64,000 bases of DNA from Leuctra nigra (Eukaryota > Arthropoda > Insecta > Plecoptera > Leuctridae). This document shows positions 22,873 to 32,603 of the stretch, in pieces. Within the stretch, counting starts at the first letter, position 1; every line of letters begins with the position of its first letter. Under the pieces are notes generated by a model. It searched no databases, was not told the DNA's origin, and saw nothing but the letters and a program-made list of their open reading frames with translations. The translations under genes were made by a program, and so were the position numbers. The DNA is taken from NCBI GenBank assembly GCA_934045905.1, contig OW203768.1, forward strand, positions 30,409,060-30,473,059, read 5' to 3'.

Positions 22873-25491
22873 TTGAGCGAGCGAAGCGAGCGACTCCATT
22901 TGGCTCTTTTAGCACGGACCTCTGTTTTTTTTTTTGTTTTTTTTTTTGTTTTTGTTTTTGTATGCTAAAGGAAGCAATGGAAGTCGCACCGTTTCACCGA
23001 TCGACCTGAAATTTTGCACACATGTAAAGACAACCTTCTCTGTTTGCAGACCCAATTTTTTTTTGAAATCCATCCATTGGTTCATTGTTAAAATAAGTAT
23101 CTCCTGATAGCCTAAAAAATGAAAATGGTCTTCGAGAAATGTGATCAAACTCATATTTAGCATGGTCAGTAAGACCAACAATGTCACTTATTTTACAAAT
23201 TTTCAGCTGAATCTGTCAAGAAAGTATGGACTTATTGACATTTTTAATAGCTGTCAGAAATGAAACATTGAAAATGAATGTCTTTCCAATGCAACTGAAT
23301 CTGATTTGCTTTAGGTACAAGAGTGTTTTGATGGTATGTACAGTTTTTTAGTGAAAAGCAGATATTTTTATGTTTATTGAGTTGATCAAATTTGAATAAT
23401 TCAATTTGGATCATAGTTTCCAACAAATCATTTCGAGTTTTTAAGGACCTTGATTGTCTTTTCGTCAATTCGTAGTTCTGATGGCCGTGCCTCCCGTGTT
23501 TCTACTTGGCTGATTTTGCATCCAGGAGGGATTAGAAACATAAGCTCACATTTCAATAATATCATTGAGTGGCGTTTGTTCTCTTTTAGCGTTCACACGT
23601 CATTCCAAATCTCTCCTGCATTTTGCTTCTTTTCGTTGATAATTTTGGCAATTTGGTGTACTTTGTGAAGGTATTAGTAAAATTGAATCGCTTTTAAAGC
23701 ATAGATATTAGGTATCTACAGTTTTTGTCCAGGGGATTGATTATTTCAAATTATTTTCTTCTTGGAAACGTTGGATTTATTCCGTTTCTGAGCTTCTGTC
23801 TAGCCTGACATTTCCTTGAAGGTTGCTATTTTTTTTTGAAAGTTTTGATTCATTCAGTTCAAAACATTACGTTGTCTTATTTTAATTGTGGAACGTTGGA
23901 TTCATTCCGTTTCTAAACTAGGTAGTTTCTATTTTACCTGATCCGTTTTTTGTGTGGAACTTTGATTCCTTTCGCTTATTAGTTGAAAGGTGATTACTTT
24001 ATTTTCATATTTGCGAAGTTTTGTTCAAGATTCATTTCGTAACATTACGACATTGAATACATTACGTCTTTGAGCACACATTTCGTGCATTTCAAACATT
24101 GATCACACAAATATTATTGTACTTTAATTAGGTAGGTACTCTACTTCTTACTTTTTCATTACCTATCTTATCCCTATTTAAACATGCCGAAAAATGGAAA
24201 GACTTCTGCTAGAATGAAAGCCATAAAGGCGAAAAAGCGTCTGCGTGAAATTGAAGATCAAGAAACTGACGAAGCTAAATCTAAAAGGTTGAAACAAAAT
24301 GTCGTTAATAATAAAGCATCAAGGAGCAAAGAGACCCCCGACCAGACTGCTGCAAGGAGATACTCAAACAATCAACGCAATACCCGCTCTCGTGCAGCGG
24401 GTATTGCCGATTGACCGACCAACTAAAAACTTCGCATGGTAATTGGTAGCAACATTTAAGGTATTTTTGCCAATTTTCAGTCTAATTTGTAGTTATTTTC
24501 AAAAGTTTTTGTAATTTTAGGGACATTTTGTGTGTTGGCTGTCAAATTCACGGCGACATCGAATCTTTAGTTCAAGGCAAGGTAGTTAGAGCAGAAAGTT
24601 TCAAACGAAATGAAACTAATAATGACCGTTTAACAGATTGATCTGATATTGTGTACACAGTAATATCATATCATATGAGTGGTCCCAGGTATATTGTTTG
24701 AAGGATATCATGTGATTTTTGAAACTTAACAAGGAACCGTTCAATCAAAGGTTTAATCGATCAACTTAAAACTTAGCAAGGTTATTGGGACCAATATTTT
24801 TGGAAATTTTGGAGATATTTATACAAGTCTGTGACGAAATTCAAGAATTATTGGCTTTTAATGACATTTTCGATAAACATAATTTCGGTTCGAGGTGTTG
24901 CGAGTATCCGTGCTCGCTCATCAACGCGTTACTCAGAGCGTTTTCCTAGTTTTAAGGTCATTTTATTCCATAATCTTGAAAAATGTATACTAAATTGTCA
25001 TCCCTGCCTTCTTTAAGCTTCTGTTCCAAGGCAAGGCCTGTAGAGCAGCCAAGCTATCCACAATGTACAGTAAAATAAAAGCATTTTTGAGCTAGCGCAT
25101 AAAATCGGAAGCAGTACGAAGGCCAAATCCTCTACTTGGTTTAAGTTTAAATAATGTCTTCTTATTGGTCGACAATAAAAATTTTCACATTAAGTTCAAA
25201 TTTTGCATGGTGATCAAGACCAACTTAATATTAAATTTTACATATTGTAAGCCCAATCAGTCAAGTATTAATTGTAATTTTACGAGTTTAGTATGGGATG
25301 TCACAAGAGATTTCTGGGAAGGTATGTAGGTAAGACTTCACGACACAATGGATCTGTTTTTCATCCAGTGTATTATGGAGATTGAAAAATTGCAGAGAAA
25401 ATCGTCTTCTGCCGTGTCGTGCATCGTTTCTATGGGGATGTTGCATGTTCTGTGCTCGCTCATCAACGCGTTACACTGAGCGTTTTCCTAG
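22873..25491 (+). mobile_element. Helentron-like element, long copy with two 3' termini
   Basis: Begins TTGAGCGAGCGAAGCGAGCG and ends with the hairpin CGCTCATCAACGCGTT...GAGCG plus TTTTCCTAG at 25491. It sits in the foldback of repeat family B, whose intact opposite arm (25595-25622) shows the empty site: ...ACTTT joined to TAAAAATTAC. Insertion was therefore between T residues with no target duplication, as expected of Helentrons. A second, complete 3' terminus (hairpin plus CCTAG) lies internally at 24949, so the copy either read through its first end or is two elements in tandem. A Helitron-like N-terminal open frame (24184-24414) lies inside. Confidence 0.75.
24184..24414 (+). pseudogene. 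Possible Helitron/Helentron replicase N-terminal fragment
   Basis: A 76-codon frame starting at ATG 24184: very basic, with MPKNGKTSARMKAIKAKKR, then SRSKETPDQTAARRYSNNQR. Basic, low-complexity N termini with 'ETP.Q.AARR' wording are common in Helitron/PIF1-like helicase proteins, and it lies within a Helentron-like element. No Rep or helicase motif follows; the frame stops at 24412. The assignment rests on resemblance and context only. It could be an unrelated short basic protein. Confidence 0.4.
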
Positions 25492-25808
25492 TAAAAATTA
25501 CTTGGCGCATCGTTTTTCTATGGGATTATAGATATATTTTATGTATAGATGAGTATATTTGATTACCGACCTACTTCTATACTATTTATATGCACGATGC
25601 GCCAAGTAATTTTTAAAAGTTTTGACTTGGCCTTTTTTTGATATCACTACTTTTCAGTGCTGAATTTTTAGATTTCTTCTATTTTTTTTTTAGTTGAAGA
25701 GACTTCGCTGGTATTTTTACACGGAGTGTTTTTTATGGGATATCATATTACACTGCACAAACAGCTCCAAATTGCTTTAATTTTATAAATTGTATTCCTT
25801 TTTGTGAG

Positions 25809-26628
25809 ACGTTCTCCGATGGCCGGGTACCGGATAGCCGGCCTGCTAATTATACCTGTTTTTACTCCATTATGACCTGCCTGTTGGTGCAGTATTGCCG
25901 TCACATGAGATGCACCTGACGTCACGGGGATGAAGGTGGGAAGGGGTTGTCATTGACGCGGTTGAATTTGAACTTATTATTACACCTTGTTAATACATTC
26001 AGCTTGTACGGTTTGTGTGTAAGTGTTGCCATTTGAGAGTTAGTACCTATACTTAGTATGTCAAATAGTGAATCATTTGGATATAGGTTGCATTGCATAT
26101 CAATTTAACTGTGAATTAAATCAAACATATTTACTCAAAAGAAAATAGTAAATTATAACAATATAAATATCTTAGCTTTAAAAACACTTTCTATCATTAC
26201 ATTCTTCAAAACAATTTGATGTGATTATTCTTAAAGTGCGTACCCATTGACGCAAATAGATATTATAGTTGAAAGATTCATAATTATAGTCATAACAAAT
26301 CTCGCATTTGTTGCATCCCATCACCCAATGTTTCTCGAAAGAAACAGTGGGTGATTGGATACAACAAATGTACACTGACTAAATTAATTTTCTGGCTTAA
26401 AACATAAGATTTTTCAAGGGGATTTAGGACAAATAAACACAAAGGATTACGATTAACTTACAAACTCACTATAAGTGCAAAGTGGACATGCAACAAACAA
26501 AGATTCAACCAGTGTTGTAACTATCTAGATACAATAGAAACTTATTAGGTATCTGTATCTGTACCTCGAGACTCGATACAATCTTCATTTTCGCCGGCTA
26601 TCGGGTACCCGGCCATCGGAGACGACCC
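25809..26628. mobile_element. ~820-bp element with ~30-bp terminal inverted repeats
   Basis: The left end carries CCGATGGCCGGGTACC then GGATAGCCGG (25815-25841); the right end carries its complement, CCGGCTATCGGGTACC then CGGCCATCGG (26595-26619). GC-rich ends contrast with an AT-rich interior. No transposase frame. Superfamily unknown; outer limits approximate. Confidence 0.6.
26305..26370. repeat. 66-bp near-perfect palindrome
   Basis: CATTTGTTGCATCCCATCAC at the left pairs with GTGATTGGATACAACAAATG at the right, with only a few mismatches and almost no loop (centre about 26337). It lies inside the TIR-bounded element. Confidence 0.85.
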
Positions 26629-27264
26629 CATTTAAGTTGAGGGCGAAAAAACTTTTTCAATAGTTTGATAGACACGACCTTCTTTATTATGCAGTTTCAT
26701 TTGATTCCATTCTCGTGATTGTAAAAATAATCACTCTTTCATTAAATCATCTTGTATGGAAGGATTAGTAATATGACGTGTGTTTTAATAGAGGGCTGAT
26801 CTTATGAAGTCATCTTATATCCATGTGAAATTGATGATATAATAGGTTAGGCTAGTTCAGGAAAATTTCTGTTCAGAAAATATAAATGTGGAATAGAATG
26901 ATTTTACAAAAATGTGTATTAATAGCCGGTGATTTAGCTCCCTGAATACCAACGCCATTTTATACGTGAGCGACAAAATGGTGGGCAGATTGTGAAATAA
27001 TGTTTCTTAGAATAAAACAATGAGCAATTTAAATTCTAACCACAATGTGAGCCGTTCAGTTCCTCGTGATCATGTTCACAATTAAGAACACATTGTAAAT
27101 GCAAGGCACTGGGATATCTGTGGAACTTTCTCATTACTGTTTTAATATGTTTAGTTTCTCATATGCGTCCTAATGTAACTCGACAGCGTGAACAGATGTC
27201 ATTTACTGCGTTCAGTGAAGACTTCAGACATTCTCATCAGGGCCAAACGAGAACTTAGTCAACT
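26629..27264. other. No recognisable gene
   Basis: AT-rich spacer with no repeat or coding signal recognised. Confidence 0.45.
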
Positions 27265-27714
27265 CAGCGAAGCGAGCGTCACCACTACTCTTATGACACT
27301 TTCTCCGTGCGTTTGTTTTGATATTGTTTTCGTTTGTTTGTGATTTGCCAGCAGAAAACCGTTCAGTACCAATCAATTTGAAATTTTGTACGCACACTAA
27401 TGTCTTTAGAGAGGTCTCGTTGCTTTGAACAGGATTCTGTGATTTTTTTATTGATATTTAAAATGGAACCGTTTTACATACATCAAATTTTGCATGGTCT
27501 TCGGGACAATGATTTTTATATGATGTATTTATGACAATTTTCAGACGAAAGTGTAGTTAATTTCATAAGTTATTGGCATTTTATGTACGTTTTATGATTG
27601 TTTGGAAATATTTGTAATTTTTTTTAAAGAAAATTTCAGATATTTAATCACAGCTTTTTCGACACATTTCGTTTCGGCTGTTTCCAAGGTCCGAAGAGCA
27701 GACATTTGCAAACG

Positions 27715-28302
27715 CACTACTACACACAGTCACGTGACACTACTACACACAGTCACGTTACACTACTACACACAGGGCCGTATTATCCATAAGGCAGCAT
27801 AGGCAGTCTGCCTAGGGCCTACGAAGCTTTTGGGGCCTACGAAAGTGCCAGAAAATTGATTTCAAAGTATCAAAAAACCAAAAAATGCCCTGCGGGGTAG
27901 GTTTGAACATGTGTCCCACCACCCCAAAGTGCCAAATTATAAAAATATTTAATATTCAAACAAAATACACCTCATAACGTCTCAAAATTGATTTCTAAGT
28001 GTCCAAAAACCAAATAACGCCCTGCGGGCCCCCTCACGTCCCCTTTAACCCGTAAAATATTGTTTTCCTTGCCTTGCCCCCACCTTGCAGGACTCCTGCG
28101 GTTGCCCATGCCCATTGTTTTCTTCAGCAAAACACTAAAGATCATTGATCGTCTCCCCGCTTATTATTTTACAAATTAACCACTAGAAATATTAAAATAT
28201 TTCGGACAGGTGGGGAGGGGGGGCTACGAAGCAGTAGGGCCTAGGGCCTACGAAGGTCTTAATACGGCTTTGACTACACACTGTCACGTGACACTACTAC
28301 GC
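27715..28302 (+). repeat. 23-bp minisatellite (3+ units), interrupted
   Basis: Units of CACTACTACACACAGTCACG plus TGA run from 27715. The third unit is split by the hAT insertion and resumes after 28280. Removing one copy of the hAT target duplication restores the third 23-bp unit exactly. The unit contains an E-box-like CACGTG. Confidence 0.85.
27773..28272. mobile_element. Non-autonomous hAT-like element (500 bp)
   Basis: Terminal inverted repeats CAGGGCCGTATTATCC (left) and TCTTAATACGGCTTTG (right). The perfect 8-bp target duplication ACTACACA occurs at 27765-27772 and 28273-28280. An 8-bp duplication with CA..G-type ends is diagnostic of hAT. The interior has sub-terminal GGGCCTACGAAG repeats and no transposase. 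Confidence 0.9.
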
Positions 28303-28336
28303 TCTTCAATGGTTTATACACGGAGCGTTTTCCTAG

Positions 28337-30952
28337 TAAGCATCAGGATCATAATCTGAAAATGAGAAACGGGTTGAACTTTCCACACTAATGAAAGCTG
28401 TTGGAGTTCTGGTGGAAGAGCCAGGGTACAGCCTCAGGAAAACGTGGATTTCTTAATTGGATTTTGTTGAGGCCAGATAGTGGAGTCTGGTCCTGGAGAG
28501 TAAGATCGGGTGCAGCAGCGTTAAGAGAGCTGATGCAACCGTAAACGAGCACGGGATAGTGACGGCATTCAAGGGACCAATGGCTAGAGGCCATACACCA
28601 CAGTTCATTCAATGTTACCTAATGGCAGGTACTTACCAGTGTAGAAGTAGAAATGGGCCAGACGACCTCTCAGACACAGCGTGGCGCGGGTAGGCGTGGC
28701 GAGGAAAGAATTGCATTCAGAGTCCACAGGGAAGAGAATGGAAAAACTTGTGGGAGTCGCACTTCACGCAGATCGTAGAGTATTGTCTAAAACGGTATTG
28801 CTGGAGGTAATATTAAACACACTGTATACTGTAAAAGCGTGGGCGCAGTTGAATTGTAGGTTCACTGTGCTGAGCTAAGAAATGCTGATCGGCAAGGCGA
28901 TGTTGCTGATAGCACTGTACTTGAGTAACTCGAATGACCGCTCGGACGATGTGAACGGTCAGACGTATGGGTAGTAAACTGTGCACCTGCCACCGGTAAA
29001 TCAAATACACTGTGGTAGGCAAAGTATTATTGCGCGGGGATAGGTAAACAGGTAGCGCAATAACAGGGGTGGAAGGAGGGAGGAAAAATAGTTCCAAGAA
29101 CAACTGAGAGGTGAGTCAAGGACAGGGAATGGGCAGGAAACTAATAACTAAACACAAGCGCCTACTCGGCGCGGACAGATTTTGATTTTGAGATTAAATT
29201 GACCTGAAATTTATTCGGATCTTATTGCTTTGTTGAAAACCACAACGATGTCAAAACAAATTACAACTTTTTCTGCAATTTTCCTCATTTTAATGGAAGG
29301 GACAAAATGTGTTCATCGAATAATTTTCTTTTTAAATATTTCACTTAATATTTAGTTCACAAGTGAAATAATTTAACTACATTTTATAATTCTGTCCACG
29401 GACATTGCTGAGTCTAGAAGGGTCTTGGAATCCCCATACCCATACCCATACCCATACCCCCATGTTGAGCTAATTAAGGTACACACATTTCCATTCTAGG
29501 TTCCTACATAAATCACACAAAAGCACAGTTTACATTACTAAGATGGCTCTCGAAAGTTTGAAAAGATTTGTGTGAGGTTTATTTTGAGAGAATTTTAAAT
29601 GTGCAATCTAGATGGCGTTGACGTTGCTCCACTTAAGTGCAAGTTACGCTTCGCATCTTTTAGCATAGCAAGCTGAAAACAACAAAATGGTGCTACAGAA
29701 AATAGCATGTCTAAAACTCGTCTTTATGCTAAGTATCCTACATTTCGAGGAGAAATTTACCATTCTAATTTTATTATTTTTACAAAAGCGAAAGAAGTTT
29801 GGAATAATTCTTCTGTACTGAAGAAGAGTTTGTCTCTATTGATCTTCAAATGCAATTTCGGTGTTCTATTTTACGATTAGCTGAATTTATACAATTATTT
29901 AAATTACGTCTTTGGAGAATAATACTTGGAGAAAAGACTGTCTAGACAACGCTGTGTTTTTGTGAAGCGTATTGATAAGCGAGCACCGGCATGCGCAACA
30001 ACTTTATTTCCTTGCGATTTCTCGTTTCTGTACCACGACGATGTTTAGATTCATGTGTCTTACATTACCAATGAACAGTGCAACGGTGAGAAAGTGTACT
30101 TCGCTAATATTCAGGCACATCTAATGTACTGTATTATTATATAGGGAGGGGCCAGCCAAGACGCTTGTTTTTCTTACAGAAGGAGCTTGGTATCCGAGAT
30201 CCTTGTGCTGACTTATTTACAAAGACTCAATGCAGACAACATTTTAAAAAATTCTATGTATGTCCCTCACATCATTATATATTTATTATACCTACTATTT
30301 GTTTTTGTGATGGAACATGGTTACAAAGAGTGTTGTGAATTCTCATAAGAGGTACTACGAGATCACAAAATAAAGGGAATTTTAAGAAACAATCGCACAG
30401 ACTTGAAATGTTTACCAGAGATCTTTCTATGCAAACTGCAAGATTTTAAATGGTCGTCTGAGTGAGATCAAAGAAAATAAACTGTTTTTTGTTGCAATTG
30501 TTAGGAAAATTTACACAGAACTTTGTACTGCTCAGTAATTCTTAAATTGGCATGTCTGTACCATTGTACCTATTGTATGCTATAGTCAACAGATAAAATA
30601 AATAGAAAAAACTAGTTATTTCCCAGTTTTGCAACATGAAACTAAATTCGAAAAATCTCAATAAAGAATGTTCTTATTCAGTTGAAATGTAAATATTTCA
30701 TTCGCAGTGCTTATATTTTATGCAATACAATGATTGGTTCTTCGTCCTACAACGAACTCAATATCCAACATACAAATGCTGTAAGGGTCAATATTGGGCA
30801 TTATTAACTACGATATTCACCCTTTTGTAAACTACCTCAGTCAGTCTACTTCAATGATATAATATTGACAATTCAATGGACATACACACACTATCTCGCT
30901 GGTACGAACTTATAACCTTACTCGGTCTGTTGAAGTCAAGTTTGTTTTCACA
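28337..30952. other. Spacer upstream of the receptor; no gene recognised
   Basis: A GC-richer patch at 28380-29160 has a strong donor-like GTAAGTACC on the minus strand near 28638, but I cannot connect it to a protein. A CCCATA hexamer repeat (about 5 units) lies at 29432-29460. A diverged Helentron-like 3' hairpin lies on the minus strand near 29965-30000. The arthropod initiator-like TCAGTC at about 30838 is ~110 bases before the receptor ATG and could be its start region. Confidence 0.4.
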
Positions 30953-31097
30953 ATGAATGAGTGGACAGCAAGAATGATTCGGCTAGATTCTGTTTCTCTG
31001 CGGATAAGAATAGTGTTGCAGTTTGTGGAAGACAAGTATAAGATGAAGGAAGGAGAGGGATGTTTTGACTTGATATTGAGCTCTTTGTCATCACTTG
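30953..31097 (+). CDS. Odorant receptor exon 1 (cytoplasmic N terminus)
   Basis: ATG at 30953 opens MNEWTARMIRLDSV and ends FDLILSSLSSL with a split codon (phase 1) at a GTAAGG donor (31098). Joining to exon 2 gives SSLGLWKAQ, the conserved region just before TM1. The start is chosen because it is the first Met of the only frame that splices correctly. Intron 1 (31098-31524) contains nothing recognisable. Confidence 0.85.
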
Positions 31098-31524
31098 GTA
31101 AGGCATGAACGTATACTAAAATATCATTGAGCAATATTGAACTTAAAGTTTCGTTTGATGAGTGTGTACAGATTTTAACCCACAAATTTAGACCATAGAC
31201 CATATTTTCGACACAAATTCAGTCAACATAATGATAAATTATTTTTTTCCTGAATTTTTACAGGATATAATAAATAATGTATTTTGCTGCACAACAATTT
31301 TATTAAAATTCATATGTGGTTTTAATTTAATTGACTAAATGTACACTAGAGTACAAATATAACATAAATCGCAAAGCTAAAGTGATTTTCAATGCATATT
31401 TATTAGGCATCGATATTCAATACTTTATATTTCAAAGCGATTGAATGAAATTATGCCCTCCAGTTGAAATATTATTCGTCAATGTAAAAATTTAATGCTT
31501 AATGCTGGAGTTCACCTTTTCCAG

Positions 31525-31968
31525 GCCTCTGGAAGGCTCAATGCGAACCACCTAACAGGTTAAGAAACATTATTAGAAATACAATCCTCTCATTTATGTT
31601 CATCTTCGGCAACTACTTGTGGATGGTTGCATATCCCATGGGCGTCTACAAGTACATTCACAATGTACTAAACCTTCTGGAACAATTCATAATCGGTTTC
31701 TCTTGGTGGCTGGTAGCTACTAAATGCAGCTGCATCATATTCCAACGCGCTGGTTTCAAGCGGTTGGTCGAGGGAATGGAAAAGATGTTCAAGAGAAGTG
31801 TTCAAGGGTGGTTCAAGGTGACGAGTGGGAACAGAAGATGATGAAGAAGACGCTAATGATGAGTAAACTGATCACTTCAGTGACTCTTGCTTCTGTGCGG
31901 TGGTTTATGGGCAGTATCATGATTCCCATGCTGCTGTACTTCTGGATGAAAAGGGAAATGTTTATTAG
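31525..31968 (+). CDS. Odorant receptor exon 2 (TM1-TM3), with 11-bp frameshifting duplication
   Basis: The acceptor TTCACCTTTTCCAG precedes 31525. The frame reads LWKAQCEPPNRLRN..., a first hydrophobic segment (FMFIFGNYLWMVAY), a second (FIIGFSWWLVATKCSCIIF), then GMEKMFKRSVQ. At 31800-31820 GTTCAAGGGTG is followed by GTTCAAGGTG, a near-perfect tandem duplication that shifts the frame by 11 bases. Past it the family continues in another frame (GDEWEQKMMKKTLMMSKL, then TM3 VRWFMGSIMIPMLLYFW) to a phase-2 GTAACT donor. Intron 2 (31969-32603) holds a poly-G run (about 32250-32262) and no gene. Confidence 0.85.
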
Positions 31969-32603
31969 GTAACTATATCTACATTAAAATAATCTATACA
32001 ACAGTTATATTTTTTTTCTCTAAAAGAAAATCAAATCAAACAATTCGTCGTTGAAATGCAGTGTTATATAAAAAGTCAAAAATTTAGCAAACGATTCAAA
32101 ATATATTTTTAAAATTAAATCTAGGACATTTATAAAATGCTGTTCAATATTGTCCGTATGTAACGAGCTAACATCGATGTGCCATTTTTTATAGCGTATT
32201 TGATAACTACTTTTCAGCAGCGTACTTACTTTTTTTTTTGGAATGAGAGGGGGGGGGGGGGGCGATGGAAGACATTTCTTCTGTTATACAACACAAGGTC
32301 TTCCGGGGATTTTAATTAGTCTTGATATTTACTAGTTGTGACATATTAGCCTAATCTATACGGCCTAATACATGAATGTTTAGGCATATTAGGCCAATAA
32401 TAACATTTCCGAAAATTCTACCTGAATGATGTTGGTGAAGAAACTTTACCTAATACCTGGTAGGTAGTGTGATGTGCCTCTTCATCAACATAGGTACACA
32501 TTCTTATTTCTTAACATATTATTATGTTTCATGGTGTATTTTAAGTCAAATAAAAAATTTAGAAATAGTTTCGATTGACAGTAAATGTATACAATTATTT
32601 CAG

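Larger units (their letters stand above)
21817..25746 (-). mobile_element. Repeat family B, copy 1 (split by a Helentron-like insertion)
   Basis: 21817-22748 is the reverse complement, with divergence, of 58863-60360. Its outer end is the hairpin GTGGAGCG/CGCTCCAC next to CTAG, as in the other copy. 22742-22872 and 25492-25746 are the two halves of a long foldback, which is interrupted by the element at 22873-25491. The tract at 22140-22590 contains motif clusters such as ACCGGAAGTGACGTCAT and CCGCCATTTTG. No protein recognised. Confidence 0.75.
27265..28336 (+). mobile_element. Helentron/HINE-like element, copy with minisatellite and nested hAT
   Basis: 5' end CAGCGAAGCGAGCG at about 27265; 3' end CGGAGCGTTTTCCTAG at 28336 followed by T. 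The interior has the family block TTTGAAATTTTGTACGCACA. Near the 3' end it carries a 23-bp minisatellite, a common feature of HINE/DINE-1-type elements, and a 500-bp hAT has inserted into that minisatellite. Confidence 0.65.

Noticed and set aside
28388..29103. Possible host gene exons on the minus strand (donor-like GTAAGT near 28638)
   Set aside because: One donor-like site and unrecognised open frames are not enough; no acceptor-linked partner or domain found.
31596..31972. Two separate small proteins at 31.6-31.97 kb
   Set aside because: They are the two halves of receptor exon 2 thrown into different frames by the 11-bp duplication.
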